Origin: Wenjunlia vitaminophila DSM 41686
GTDB taxonomy: Bacteria > Actinomycetota > Actinomycetes > Streptomycetales > Streptomycetaceae
Direction: 5' to 3'
Length of the DNA: 64,000 nt
Assembly (NCBI RefSeq): GCF_000380165.1
Contig: NZ_KB904666.1
Location: forward strand, 1 to 64,000
Shown piece after piece: positions 49,964 through 59,201 of this stretch. How positions within the stretch are numbered: position 1 is the first letter of the stretch; every line of letters begins with the position of its first letter. Under the pieces are notes generated by a model. That model made no database searches and was not told where the DNA came from. It saw only the letters and a program-made list of their open reading frames with translations. Position numbers and translations under genes: made by a program.

Positions 49964-52900
49964 ATGGCGAACTTAACCGAGGGCGTGGGCACGAGCGGCC
50001 GGCGACTGGACGCCGCGGCACTGCTGAAGGACCTGAAGAAGCAGGTCAACGCCCTCGAGGACGACCTGCGTGAACGCAGCGACTCCGTCGAGGAGTACCG
50101 CGAGGCACTCACCGCCGAGTACGACCGCGCACGCGCCGCCCAACGCACCGCCGCCACCTACGGCGCCTGGCGCGACGAACGCGTGACGCAGGCCGCCGTG
50201 GCATGGGTCCTCGGCTGCGTGTTCGTCCGTTTCTGCGAGGACAACGACCTGATCGAGTTCCCGTTCCTGGCCGGCCCCGGGGACCGGCTCGCCCAGGCGG
50301 AGGAACGGCACGAGGCGTTCTTCCGCGACAACCCGTCGCTCAACGACCGGGACTGGCTGATCGCCGCGTTCGACCACCTCATGGGCAGCCACGCCACCGC
50401 CGCGGGCCTCTTCGATCGCGCCCACAACCCGCTGTGGGAACTCGACCCGAGCTACGAGACCGCCACCGAACTGCTGAGGTTCTGGCGGAGGAGGGACGCC
50501 GACGGCGTCCTCGTCCACGACTTCACCGACCCCGACTGGGACACCCGGTTCCTCGGCGACCTGTACCAGGACCTCAGCGACCACGCCCGGAAGACGTACG
50601 CGCTGCTCCAGACCCCCGAGTTCGTCGAGGAGTTCATCCTCGACCTGACGCTCGAGCCCGCGATCGAGGAGTTCGGCCTGGACCCGGTCTGGGAAGGCCC
50701 GGACGGCACGGAACGACGCGGCCTGCGCACCATCGACCCGGCCTGCGGCTCGGGCCACTTCCTGCTGGGCATCTTCGCCCGCCTGGTGAAGAAGTGGCGC
50801 GACGCCGAGCCGGGCACCGACGACTGGACCATCGTCAGCCGGGCGCTGGAGTCCGTCCACGGCTGCGACAAGAACCCCTTCGCGGCAAGCATCGCCCGCT
50901 TCCGGCTCCTGGTCGCCGCCATGCGGGAAGCGGGGGAGCGACGTTTGGCCGACGCCCCGGCTTTCCCGGTGTACGTGGCGGTGGGGGACTCGCTGCTGCA
51001 CGGGCGGGGGGCGGCGGGGATTCAGGGTGACCTTTTCGTCGAGGAAGAAGGGGAGCGCGCATTCACATATGCCACGGAGGATGTGAAGGAGTATTTTAGT
51101 CGAATTGACATGCTGGGGCGTGGGTCGTATCACATTACAGTTGGAAATCCGCCATATATCACGGTAAAGGATAAACGCGAGAACGATAATTATCGTGCAG
51201 CCTATGACGCCACGTCAGGCACCTACGCATTGTCGGTCCCCTTTGCGCAGCGCCTCTTCCGTCTTGCGGTTCGCGGGATCGGCGGCGAGTCTGGCGGAGG
51301 AGGCTTTGTTGGGCAGATAACCGCCAATTCGTTCATGAAACGGGAGTTCGGGAAAAAGTTAATCGAGGATTTCTTTGTCAATGATGTAGAACTTTCGCAC
51401 CTGGTTGACACTTCCGGCGCTTACATTCCTGGACACGGGACTCCGACGGTGATATTTGTCGGGCGGAACCAGCTTCCAATCCAAGAGCGGAAAGTGCGAG
51501 TCGTTCTCGGCGTCCGTGGCGAACCTAGCCAACCTGATAATCCTGCAAATGGACTGGTGTGGTGTGCGATAACTGGCCAGATCCATAAACCCGGCAGTGA
51601 GTCGGAGTGGATTTCCGTCCAAGACCTTCCCGCTAAGGTGTTCTCGACGCACCCCTGGTCCCTCAGTGGCGGGGGAGCGAGAAGAGTCGTTGACGCAATT
51701 CTTGAAGGCTGTTCAAAGCTCGATGGCCGGATTGTTCCTCCCATCGGTCGGGCTATCCGGGCTGGCGCGGACGAAGCCTTTGTTCGCCCGCTGCGGGCGA
51801 CGCTCCCCGTGCGGGCAGATAAGAAAGGTATGCGCCCTCTATTATTGGGAGAAGTAATTCGAGATTGGAGTGCGGAGGCGGAGGTCGGCATCTGGTTTCC
51901 GTACGATAAAGCGCTTGCTGGCGGTGGCTTGAAAGCGGAACTCTGGCCTTGGCGTACAGTGCTTGCGGCCCGTCGAACTTTTCAGGGGGACATGGAGGAT
52001 GCAGGTCTTCAGTGGTGGGAGTATATGCAGTTCACGGCTTCGGCATACCGGGTGCCGTTGTCCATTGTTTTTGCTTTTGTGGCCACCCATAATCACTTTG
52101 TTTTGGATCGCGGCGGTAAAGTGTTCAATCGTTCTGCTCCTGTGATCAAACTGCCGGATGGTGCAGGGGAGGATGAACATCTTGAGCTACTCGGGGTGCT
52201 GAACTCGTCTACGGCTTGTTTCTGGCTGAAGCAGGTGAGTCAAGCAAAGGGGGGAAGCGGCCTGGGGCGTGGGCTTCAGGATGAGGAGTGGGAGGAGCGC
52301 TACGAGTTCACCGGCACGAAGCTCCAAGAGTTCCCGCTTCCGTCACGGCTTCCCCTGGAACTTGGCCGAGCGCTCGACGCGTTGGCGCAGGATCTGACAA
52401 GAGCGGAGCCCTCCGCGGTGTTGTCTGAAGGCTTGCCTTCTCGCGCTGCACTCGATGGTGCCCATGCCGACTACATCCGCGTCCGCCAGTCCATGATTGC
52501 CCTCCAAGAAGAGCTGGACTGGCAGGTATACGGGCTCTACGGCCTTCTCCGTGAGGACGAGGTCGCCCGCGTGACGGCATCCTCCCCCGACCCCACCACC
52601 GTCCCCGAAGTGCAGCTCGGCGAGCGTGCCTTCGAGATTGTTCTTGCCCGCAGGGTGGCACGCGGAGAGACCGAAACCGCGTGGTTCACCCGTCACGGCT
52701 CCACCCCCATCACCGAGGTTCCCGCTCACTGGCCGGACTGGTACCGCGACATTGTCCAGGCCAGGATCGACGTCATCGAGAGCCGCAAGGACATCGCGCT
52801 CATCGAGCGTCCCGAGTGTAAGCGTCGCTGGTCGGCTGAGCCCTGGGAGAAGAAGGAGAAGGCGGCCCTTCGGACCTGGCTGCTGGACCGGTGCGAGGAC

Positions 52901-53662
52901 GCCAGCCTCTGGTTCGCCCTCCGTGAAGGGGTGCGGCAACCACGAACTCTCACGGTCAGCCAGCTCGCTGACGGACTGCGCGACGACGCCGACATCAACT
53001 CCGTGGCGCAGCTCTACGCCGCGGACCACATGGGGAAGCCGGACCTGCCGCTGGCCGGGGTGCTCGCCGAGGTCATCGCCGACGAGCATGTGCCCTACCT
53101 GGCCGCCATGCGCTACAAGGACACCGGTCTGCGCAACCGTGAGCAGTGGGAGCACGTCTGGGAGCTTCAGCGCGAGGAGGACCGCACAGGGAAACGGCTC
53201 GACATCCCCGTGCCGCCCAAGTACAAGTCGTCGGACTTCCGCAAGCCCTCCTACTGGTCGCATCGCGGCAAGCTGGATGTGCCCAAGGAGCGGTTCATCT
53301 CCTACCTGGAGTCGGGGCCTGAGGCTGACCCGACCGTGTTGCTCGGCTGGGCCGGCTGGGATCACAAGGACCAGGCGCAGGCGTTGATCAACCTCATCGT
53401 GGACCGTGCCGAGCGGGACGGCTGGAGCACGCACCGGATTGCGCCGTTGCTGGCGGGACTCCAGGAGGTCATGCCCTGGGTTCGGCAGTGGCACGGTGAG
53501 TTCGATCCCGAGTGGGAGAGTGTCCCAGCCGATGACTGCGAGGCGTTCCTCGAGGAACAGATGGCCAAGCACCAAGTCAGCCAACGGGATCTGAAGGCGT
53601 GGCGGCCTGAGAAGACGACGCGCGGCAGGAAGAAGGCCGTTGTGGAGGTCGAGATGGAGTAA
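49964..53662 (+). CDS. pglX: BREX type 2 / Pgl adenine-specific DNA methyltransferase PglX
   Basis: A 1232-residue protein. After a coiled-coil start (ALLKDLKKQVNALEDDLRER) comes the N6-adenine methyltransferase core: motif I DPACGSGHFLLGIF at about residue 258 and motif IV NPPYITVK at 395-398. The following 300 residues would include the target-recognition part, and the C-terminal third is helical and charged. PglX marks host DNA in BREX; in the Streptomyces coelicolor Pgl system the modification marks phage progeny. Bases 51,050-52,300 are much richer in A and T, with codons rare elsewhere in the window (TAT, AAT, TTA), while both ends have typical high-G+C codons. This mosaic suggests acquisition of a foreign middle segment. 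The reading frame is intact. Confidence 0.95.
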   Translation: MANLTEGVGTSGRRLDAAALLKDLKKQVNALEDDLRERSDSVEEYREALTAEYDRARAAQRTAATYGAWRDERVTQAAVAWVLGCVFVRFCEDNDLIEFPFLAGPGDRLAQAEERHEAFFRDNPSLNDRDWLIAAFDHLMGSHATAAGLFDRAHNPLWELDPSYETATELLRFWRRRDADGVLVHDFTDPDWDTRFLGDLYQDLSDHARKTYALLQTPEFVEEFILDLTLEPAIEEFGLDPVWEGPDGTERRGLRTIDPACGSGHFLLGIFARLVKKWRDAEPGTDDWTIVSRALESVHGCDKNPFAASIARFRLLVAAMREAGERRLADAPAFPVYVAVGDSLLHGRGAAGIQGDLFVEEEGERAFTYATEDVKEYFSRIDMLGRGSYHITVGNPPYITVKDKRENDNYRAAYDATSGTYALSVPFAQRLFRLAVRGIGGESGGGGFVGQITANSFMKREFGKKLIEDFFVNDVELSHLVDTSGAYIPGHGTPTVIFVGRNQLPIQERKVRVVLGVRGEPSQPDNPANGLVWCAITGQIHKPGSESEWISVQDLPAKVFSTHPWSLSGGGARRVVDAILEGCSKLDGRIVPPIGRAIRAGADEAFVRPLRATLPVRADKKGMRPLLLGEVIRDWSAEAEVGIWFPYDKALAGGGLKAELWPWRTVLAARRTFQGDMEDAGLQWWEYMQFTASAYRVPLSIVFAFVATHNHFVLDRGGKVFNRSAPVIKLPDGAGEDEHLELLGVLNSSTACFWLKQVSQAKGGSGLGRGLQDEEWEERYEFTGTKLQEFPLPSRLPLELGRALDALAQDLTRAEPSAVLSEGLPSRAALDGAHADYIRVRQSMIALQEELDWQVYGLYGLLREDEVARVTASSPDPTTVPEVQLGERAFEIVLARRVARGETETAWFTRHGSTPITEVPAHWPDWYRDIVQARIDVIESRKDIALIERPECKRRWSAEPWEKKEKAALRTWLLDRCEDASLWFALREGVRQPRTLTVSQLADGLRDDADINSVAQLYAADHMGKPDLPLAGVLAEVIADEHVPYLAAMRYKDTGLRNREQWEHVWELQREEDRTGKRLDIPVPPKYKSSDFRKPSYWSHRGKLDVPKERFISYLESGPEADPTVLLGWAGWDHKDQAQALINLIVDRAERDGWSTHRIAPLLAGLQEVMPWVRQWHGEFDPEWESVPADDCEAFLEEQMAKHQVSQRDLKAWRPEKTTRGRKKAVVEVEME

Positions 53663-53732
53663 TCGGTGCGTTACCGGTAAGGCCGGATGCCTGGTTACGG
53701 GCCGACGGGGCACGCCCTATGCCGCTCGTTGG

Positions 53733-54011
53733 CTATCGCTTCCCCCCCAGCGATGCGCGTAGATTTATCAGTAGGGTAGTTGTCCGCAGGGAGAACCCGG
53801 TAGCGGCCACCCCGGTGGCCGCTAAATGGAATCTGTCCTCCATCCGCTCTCCCAAGTCTCCCAGCAGGGCAGGGCTTTTTATGAGAAAGAATAAAAGCGC
53901 TGCCACTAGAGCCCCAGAGAAGAGCGCGAAGGCGATTTCAATCGTAATGGCATCGCGCTGTCTCTGGCTGTGCGTTCCCGTGCTCCGTTGTCCACGATCT
54001 CCGCTGTCCAT
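53733..54011 (-). CDS. Possible small membrane protein
   Basis: A 92-residue frame with an ATG at 54011. It has a polar N-terminus (GQRSTGTHSQRQRDAITIEI), one transmembrane helix (IAFALFSGALVAALLFFLI, about residues 25-43), then PALLGDLGERMEDRF and a weakly hydrophobic tail. Composition is lower in G+C than the surroundings, like the middle of pglX. No strong Shine-Dalgarno sequence. The helix and the length without interruption in a less G+C-rich area favour a real gene, but I do not recognise it. The remaining 237 bp to the kinase gene hold nothing clear. Confidence 0.45.
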   Translation of the reverse strand: MDSGDRGQRSTGTHSQRQRDAITIEIAFALFSGALVAALLFFLIKSPALLGDLGERMEDRFHLAATGVAATGFSLRTTTLLINLRASLGGKR

Positions 54012-54248
54012 GACTTCATCATGTCACCTCGGGTCCGCCTTGGGGACTTTGTGTGCGTCGGCACGGGCAGTCAGGGCACTGATCTCCAGTGCCACGGCGA
54101 GTTGGACCCCGAGTTGGAGAGTGTCCCGGCCGCGGTGACGTCGACGAGACCAGCTAACGAGAGGGACCAGGACCCGGTGTGGCGGACAACTCTTTGGATG
54201 TCGGCCGAAGAACGAGGCAGCGGGCCGTCCGCTGATCCGGCGGGCGGG

Positions 54249-55802
54249 TCAGCTACTCCGGTGATTCTGGGGTCCGCAGGACGTCGCTGCCCGTTTTGCC
54301 GCGGCTCTGAGCCACGGCTTCAGCCAGCCGTCCTTGAGGAGATCGGTGCGGATGGCTCGGGCGGAGAACACATAGCGATGGCGGTAGGCATCGTGGGCCC
54401 AGCGGAATCCAGAGTCGAAGGTGCCCGGACGCGGGGTGTTGTCGTCACCGACCTGGGCGGACCAGATCGTCATCCGCCAACGTGCCTCGCCTATCAGGAG
54501 CTGGTAGACGCTCTTGGCCGTCGCGTAATCAGGCATCGGGAAGACGGCGACGGAAACCAGGACGGGAGGGTTGGGACCACCCTGCTCAAGGTAGACACCG
54601 GTCATGGCCTCGGTGCAGCCGCAGGCGGTGAGCACGGACACCAGATCGTCAGGGCCCGCCTCTTCACACGGCCGGGGTCCCGCGGCCACCCGGACGTACT
54701 CGATATCGAGGTCGTTGACGAACTTCGCGGGCAACAGGGCGTCCGCGGTGAACGGGGTCCGGTCGGTTGTCCTGCTGTTCCACGATCTCTTGTTGATTCC
54801 GTTGGGCTCCTGCGGATTCCCGGTGGTGGTCCCGCTGCCCATGGGCCGCAGCATCCCGGCGAGTTCGACGCGCTGCTCGCCGGTCAACCGGTGCACTCGA
54901 TGGGGCCACGGCCTGGCCGAGGCGGAGACGCGACCGATGAGCTCCCGAAGCTGGTTCAGGTCGGGGCGCTGGGCGGGATCCTTGGCCAGGCACGCCGCGG
55001 CGATCGCGCCCAGGCGAGGGGGAAGCCCGGACAGGTCGGCCTCGGTGTACACGACGTTGTGGAGTACGCGCTGGACCGAGGGCCCCGCGAATGGGCTCGA
55101 GCCGGTGCAGGCCATGACCAGCACGGCACCGAGCGAGAAGATGTCGCTGGCCGGCGTGATCGTGTCCCCCTCGATCTGCTCGGGAGACATGTAGGCAGGA
55201 GAGCCGACGAGCCACCCCGTCTGCGTCATCCTGGTGCTGCCCAAAGCATCGTCGGTGGCCAGCGAGATACCGAAGTCGATCACCCGGACGCCCGCGTCGT
55301 TGAGGAAGACGCCCCCTTGGTCAGAGAGAAGAATGTCCAGGTCCGTGGGTCCGCGGGTGAGGAGAATGTTCTCCGGCTTGAGGTCCCGGTGCACCAGGCC
55401 GACCTGGTGGATCTCAGCGAGCGCTGTGACCAGACCGTCGGCCAGCCGCAGGGCCGCCTCTTCGGGGAGCGGCTCACCGTCGGCCTCGTTCTCGATCACC
55501 TGCTGTAGTGACGGGCCGGCAATGAACGCCGACGCCAGCCACGGTGTGGGCGCGTCCAGGTCGGCTGCGATCACAGGCGCGGTGTAGAGGCCGGGCACCC
55601 TGCGCGCCGTGGCGACCTCCCGTCTGAATCGCCCCCTGTGCCGTTCGTCGTCGCGAAGGGCCTCGCGGATCAGTTTGACCGCCACCAGCCGACCGTCCGG
55701 GGAGACGCCCAGATAGACGCGGCCCATGCCGCCATGGCCCAGCTCGGCCAGCAACGGGTAGGGTCCGACCTGCCGTGGATCGGAATCCGCCAAGGGCTTC
55801 AC
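54249..55802 (-). CDS. Hanks-type serine/threonine protein kinase, soluble
   Basis: A 517-residue protein from the GTG at 55802 (AGGAGG ten bases upstream). The kinase domain (residues 14-270) has the G-loop LGHGGMGRVYLG, VAVKLI (catalytic Lys), HRDLKPENILL, DFGIS and GSPAYMSPEQ, so it is active by sequence. No transmembrane helix or PASTA repeat follows; the C-terminal 200 residues form a soluble domain with cysteines (LTACGCTEAMTGVYLEQGG) and a strand-rich pattern. The target is unknown. It lies between pglX and the whiJ-like trio. As PglW is also a kinase, two kinases are present in one defence-type island. Confidence 0.92.
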   Translation of the reverse strand: MKPLADSDPRQVGPYPLLAELGHGGMGRVYLGVSPDGRLVAVKLIREALRDDERHRGRFRREVATARRVPGLYTAPVIAADLDAPTPWLASAFIAGPSLQQVIENEADGEPLPEEAALRLADGLVTALAEIHQVGLVHRDLKPENILLTRGPTDLDILLSDQGGVFLNDAGVRVIDFGISLATDDALGSTRMTQTGWLVGSPAYMSPEQIEGDTITPASDIFSLGAVLVMACTGSSPFAGPSVQRVLHNVVYTEADLSGLPPRLGAIAAACLAKDPAQRPDLNQLRELIGRVSASARPWPHRVHRLTGEQRVELAGMLRPMGSGTTTGNPQEPNGINKRSWNSRTTDRTPFTADALLPAKFVNDLDIEYVRVAAGPRPCEEAGPDDLVSVLTACGCTEAMTGVYLEQGGPNPPVLVSVAVFPMPDYATAKSVYQLLIGEARWRMTIWSAQVGDDNTPRPGTFDSGFRWAHDAYRHRYVFSARAIRTDLLKDGWLKPWLRAAAKRAATSCGPQNHRSS

Positions 55803-56158
55803 GCAGCCGCCACCTCCTGGTCCAGATAATGGCGTGCAGCAGGGGCGGTTGGAAAGTCGGGCCCGGCAGAGACTGACGACAGCTCGTGCCAGGGCGATCC
55901 GGCAGGGCCTGCGTCGCCGGGGATCCAGGCGGTCGTCCCGGAACGGTCAGACCAGCAACCCAACCGGGTCCGCTGCGGCAGGACCGGCGGTCGGCTACCG
56001 GGACTCGGATGCGAATCCTGCGAATGAGTCAGCACCGTTGAAGGCCGCTCCAGCCGGTTCAGGCGTTTCCGGGTACTCGCCACTCGCTACCGAATCTTCA
56101 TGCAATCGGCTAGTAGGCAGAAGGGTGGGGCTGGAAGTGCCGGCCCCACCCTAGTGCC
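55803..56158. other. Intergenic region between kinase and DUF397 genes
   Basis: 356 bp without a well-supported gene; a 94-codon open frame on the minus strand lacks protein-like features. The right end holds the terminator at 56122-56152. The kinase promoter should lie here. Confidence 0.4.
56122..56152 (-). terminator. Terminator after the DUF397 gene
   Basis: AGGGTGGGGC (56122-56131) and GCCCCACCCT (56143-56152) form a perfect 10-bp stem with an 11-base loop, seven bases beyond the DUF397 stop codon. Confidence 0.8.
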
Positions 56159-56368
56159 TCAGCCCAAGCTTGCCGCGAGAACGATGAAATCCTCCCATGC
56201 GCTGGGTGAGAACGAGAGGTATGGCCCATTGCTGTTCTTAGAATCTCGCACCTGGACTGCGTCTGAGGCGTACGCCACTTCGATGCACTCGGCGCCCGCT
56301 GCCGTGCTGTAGCTGCTCTTTATCCATTCCCTGTCGGTGGTGCCGTTGTCCGAGACCTTGGCCGTCAT
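56159..56368 (-). CDS. DUF397 protein (BldB/WhiJ-associated type)
   Basis: A 69-residue protein with the DUF397 pattern REWIKSSYSTAAGAECIEVA, VQVRDSKNSNGPYLSF and AWEDFIVLAASL. Such proteins are small partners of DUF5753-type XRE regulators in streptomycetes, and the pair acts like a toxin-antitoxin-style or developmental control module (WhiJ system). Its ATG overlaps the stop of the XRE gene (ATGA), so the pair is coupled. A terminator follows. The length is normal. Confidence 0.92.
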   Translation of the reverse strand: MTAKVSDNGTTDREWIKSSYSTAAGAECIEVAYASDAVQVRDSKNSNGPYLSFSPSAWEDFIVLAASLG

Positions 56369-57243
56369 GTCTCTCCCTGCAACTGCTCGATGTATTCCAG
56401 TGACTCCGGTGGCGGCAACGCTTGTGCCCGCAGACTGCCGAGTCTCGAGTGCAGAACCCGCACGTCTTTGCGTTCAGTTACCACGCGACTGAAGTGCTGA
56501 ACTTCCACGTAGGTGATCATGTCGCCGCATTCGGATTCAAGGAGCAGGATGGAGCCACCTAAGGCTGCGTGGCTGGTCCGCTCCATCGGCATCACCTGGA
56601 TCTCCACGTGGCGCAACTTCCCGATTTCCAACAGTCGTTCGAGCTGTCCGCGCAGGACCATCTTCCCACCGATGGGTCGCCGTAGCGTCACCTCTTCCAG
56701 CACGAAGCTGAGGAACGGGGCGGGGTGCCGGTGCAGGATCTCCTGGCGAGCCATCCGGGCCGCCACGCTCCGCTCGACCGTGTCCTCGCTCAACGTGGGC
56801 CGGTGCATCTGGAACAGCGCGCGGGCGTAGTCCTCCGTCTGCAACAACCCGTGGATGACGGTGTCCGCGTACGCCCCCATCTCCACCGCGTCCGCCTCCA
56901 GTCGGGCCAGGTCCCGGACCTTCCTCGGGTACCTGGCCCGCGCCACGTCCTCCACGAGGGCCGCCAGGGTGCCGCAGGCGTCCAGGGCCTCGTCGGCGCT
57001 GGTGAGGAACTCGGGTTTGGGGATGCGGCGGGCCCGTTCCACGGAGGAGACCTGTTCCGCGCCGTAGCCGATCCTGGCGCCCAGCTCGGCCTGGGTGAGC
57101 CCGGCTCGTTCGCGCCAGACGCGCACCAGCTTGCCGACGGTGCGGACGACCTCCGAGATGTCCTCGTCCCATTCCTGCCACTCCTGCCTCTGCTGTGTCT
57201 GGGTCTCGTTGTTGGTGGGTTGCCTCTCCTGCTGGTCAGTCAT
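56365..57243 (-). CDS. XRE regulator with DUF5753 domain (WhiJ/AbaA-type)
   Basis: A 292-residue protein from the ATG at 57243 (GGAGG nine bases upstream). The helix-turn-helix (residues about 40-95) reads RVWRERAGLTQAELGARIGY, then GAEQVSSVERARRIP. The DUF5753 part has ADTVIHGLLQTEDYARALF, ARMARQEILHR, FVLEEVTLRRPIGGKMVLRG and HVEIQVMPMERTSHAALGG. These proteins act with a DUF397 protein, encoded directly downstream, and often with a HATPase encoded divergently, as here. They influence development and secondary metabolism in Streptomyces. The N-terminal 25 residues are glutamine-rich and probably disordered. Confidence 0.92.
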   Translation of the reverse strand: MTDQQERQPTNNETQTQQRQEWQEWDEDISEVVRTVGKLVRVWRERAGLTQAELGARIGYGAEQVSSVERARRIPKPEFLTSADEALDACGTLAALVEDVARARYPRKVRDLARLEADAVEMGAYADTVIHGLLQTEDYARALFQMHRPTLSEDTVERSVAARMARQEILHRHPAPFLSFVLEEVTLRRPIGGKMVLRGQLERLLEIGKLRHVEIQVMPMERTSHAALGGSILLLESECGDMITYVEVQHFSRVVTERKDVRVLHSRLGSLRAQALPPPESLEYIEQLQGET

Positions 57244-57401
57244 CGCCTGCCACCTCCATGTCCCTCCCGTGTCCAACCCCGCGCCCCCGCCGCACGGCAC
57301 GGTGCGCAGGCCGGACAACCCGGCCGGTCCGACTGGTCAGGGGTGGGCCGTACCGGTGTCGCCACGGCTCACGGTAGGCACGGTCGGACACGCTGAGTGA
57401 C

Positions 57402-57887
57402 ATGACGTCCACGATCCCCCCGGACGGGTTGCCGGCCGACGCGCCGTCTCCCGCCCGCTGCGTCCAATCCCTGTTGTCCTCCTGTCCCCGTGGGGCCCGC
57501 CGAGCCCGTTGGCTGGCGGTGCGGTGGCTCGAGGAGTGGGGGTGGCCGCCGAGGTGTGTCGCGTCGCAGGACGTGGCGCTGCTGGTGTCGGAGTTGGCGA
57601 CCAACGCCGTGCTGCACGGTGGGCGCCCCGGTTGGTACTTCGGGCTGCGACTGGCCGTCGCGGACGGCGGGACGACGCTGCTGGTCGAGGTGACCGACGT
57701 CGCGCCGGAGCAGGGGCCGACGAACGGGCAGGCGCTCGCCGTGCCCGGTACCGACTCCGAGACCGGGCGCGGAATGTTGCTGGTGGACACGATCGCGGAC
57801 CGGTGGGGCGTGCGCCACGCGGACCCGTTCACCAAGACCGTCTGGTGCCAACTCGACCTCGGCCGACCCGAACCGTCGGGTCGGTGA
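57402..57887 (+). CDS. RsbW-like HATPase (anti-sigma-type) of the whiJ-like trio
   Basis: A 161-residue protein with a GHKL-type ATPase fold: N-box LLVSELATNAVLHGGRPG, weak G1 box VEVTDVAPEQGPT, G2 box ETGRGMLLVDTIADRWGV. It is 159 bp from and divergent to the XRE gene, the standard arrangement of whiJ-like loci. Such proteins may sequester sigma factors or regulators; no cognate sigma gene is adjacent. RARWLAVRWLEEWGWP at the N-terminus is usual for the actinobacterial subgroup. Convergent with qatC, with a 9-bp gap and no hairpin seen. Confidence 0.9.
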   Translation: MTSTIPPDGLPADAPSPARCVQSLLSSCPRGARRARWLAVRWLEEWGWPPRCVASQDVALLVSELATNAVLHGGRPGWYFGLRLAVADGGTTLLVEVTDVAPEQGPTNGQALAVPGTDSETGRGMLLVDTIADRWGVRHADPFTKTVWCQLDLGRPEPSGR

Positions 57888-57896
57888 CCACAGCCC

Positions 57897-59201
57897 CTAA
57901 GCCGCTGCCCGCCGGTCAGGGAGGAGCGCGGCCAGTTCCTCCCGGCCCCGGTTGATCACCTCCCACAGCGCCCGGGGGTCGGCGTCGGGCGGCAGGGGTG
58001 CGTCGGCGAGCAGGTCTGCGACGGTGAACGGGCGGAGCAGCCAGCGTTGCAGCGCGCGCCAGTCGGCGGCCCTGGGGTCGGACGGGTCCACGGACCACGG
58101 GGCAAGCTCGTACCTGGTGTTGTCGGAGCCGGTGGCGCGGAGCAGGGCGGAGCGGCGGACCAGGCACGGGAAGCACACACCGCAGTTGTCCAGGCGCGGT
58201 CCGCCCTTGCGGCGACGGGGTGGTTTGCCGCAGCTCACCGTGGCTTCCAGGTCGGACGGGGACAGGCCGGCGTCGAGCGCGGTCCCGCACACCTCGCCCT
58301 TGGTCATGCCGGCCAGCGGGTTGACCACCTGGATCGGGGTGACGTCCGGGCACAGGGTGCGGAGGAGGGCGTTGAGGTGGTGGAGCGTCCACGGGTGTAC
58401 CGAGCGGGTGGAGCAGGCGCCGCGGCGTGCGGCGGTGAGCGGCGGGTTGACGGAGAGCTGGCCGTTCTCCGGAATGTGGACCTCCGGCGCATCGAGGGCG
58501 GCCGCGGCGCGGATCGCGCCGGCGACGTACAGCAGGCCCCGGCTGCGGGAGGAGGGCTCCAGGCGCTGCCCGGAGCCGTCGCCCGTTGGCGTCTGGCTCC
58601 ACCGCAGCCGGAGCACTTCCCGGCGGCTGCTGAGGTCCTGCACCGAACGGCACACCCGGTCCTGGAGCCGCAGCATGCTGACTTCGCGGAACCGGACCAG
58701 GAGCAGGGTGCCGGCGGTGTCCGCGCGGGCACGGGTGGCGGCCCAGGCAAGGGAGTCCAGGCCCCCGGAGAGCAGGATGACCTCCCTGCCCTTCACGGGG
58801 AACATGGCGGAAGGGGGCGAGTCCCGTGCGGGGTGGCGACGGAACGAGAGGTCCCACCGGTCCGAGGTGAGGGTGTTCAGCAAGGTGGTGAGGTGGCCGG
58901 CGACCTCGGGAGTGTGCCACAGACCCGGTTCGGCGACGGGAACCGACAGGTGGATGTGGCGGGTCCAGCGGTCGAGGCCGGGTTGCCGGCGGACGCGCTT
59001 GTCGGCGACGAAGATCGCCCTGGCCACCCGGAACAAGTCCTCCGCCCAGTCGGGGACGCTGTCGGGGAACGTGTACCTGCCGGTGATCCTGTCCTCCTTC
59101 TCCTGGAAGGAGTCCGTGCCGACCACGGTCCAGGAGTCGGGGGCCGGCGGCAGGTCCTTCTCGCCGCTCTTCCACCAGACGGCGGCTGTCCGTTCGGTCA
59201 C
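57897..59201 (-). CDS. qatC: QueC-like protein of the Qat anti-phage system (QatC)
   Basis: A 434-residue protein. The PP-loop ATP-pyrophosphatase motif SGGLDS is at residues 145-150. The QueC-type zinc site is present as Cys324, Cys340, Cys343 and Cys346 (NCGVCFPCLVRR). An extra N-terminal region of about 140 residues (WTRHIHLSVPV, PEVAGHLTTLLNTLTSDRWD) precedes the QueC core and is not found in housekeeping QueC of about 230 residues. QueC makes 7-cyano-7-deazaguanine; no queD, queE or folE is nearby, so a defence role is more likely. It overlaps the upstream gene by ATGA. In Qat systems, QatC works with QatA ATPase, QatB and QatD nuclease. Confidence 0.82.
   Translation of the reverse strand: MTERTAAVWWKSGEKDLPPAPDSWTVVGTDSFQEKEDRITGRYTFPDSVPDWAEDLFRVARAIFVADKRVRRQPGLDRWTRHIHLSVPVAEPGLWHTPEVAGHLTTLLNTLTSDRWDLSFRRHPARDSPPSAMFPVKGREVILLSGGLDSLAWAATRARADTAGTLLLVRFREVSMLRLQDRVCRSVQDLSSRREVLRLRWSQTPTGDGSGQRLEPSSRSRGLLYVAGAIRAAAALDAPEVHIPENGQLSVNPPLTAARRGACSTRSVHPWTLHHLNALLRTLCPDVTPIQVVNPLAGMTKGEVCGTALDAGLSPSDLEATVSCGKPPRRRKGGPRLDNCGVCFPCLVRRSALLRATGSDNTRYELAPWSVDPSDPRAADWRALQRWLLRPFTVADLLADAPLPPDADPRALWEVINRGREELAALLPDRRAAA

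Noticed and set aside
55803-56083. A 94-codon frame before the Hanks kinase
   Set aside because: No ribosome binding site, no recognisable fold, and composition of non-coding DNA. It overlaps the expected kinase promoter.
57897-59201. Housekeeping QueC for queuosine synthesis
   Set aside because: Almost twice the usual length, with a long N-terminal extension, no other queuosine genes nearby, and coupled to a QatB-like gene within a defence locus.
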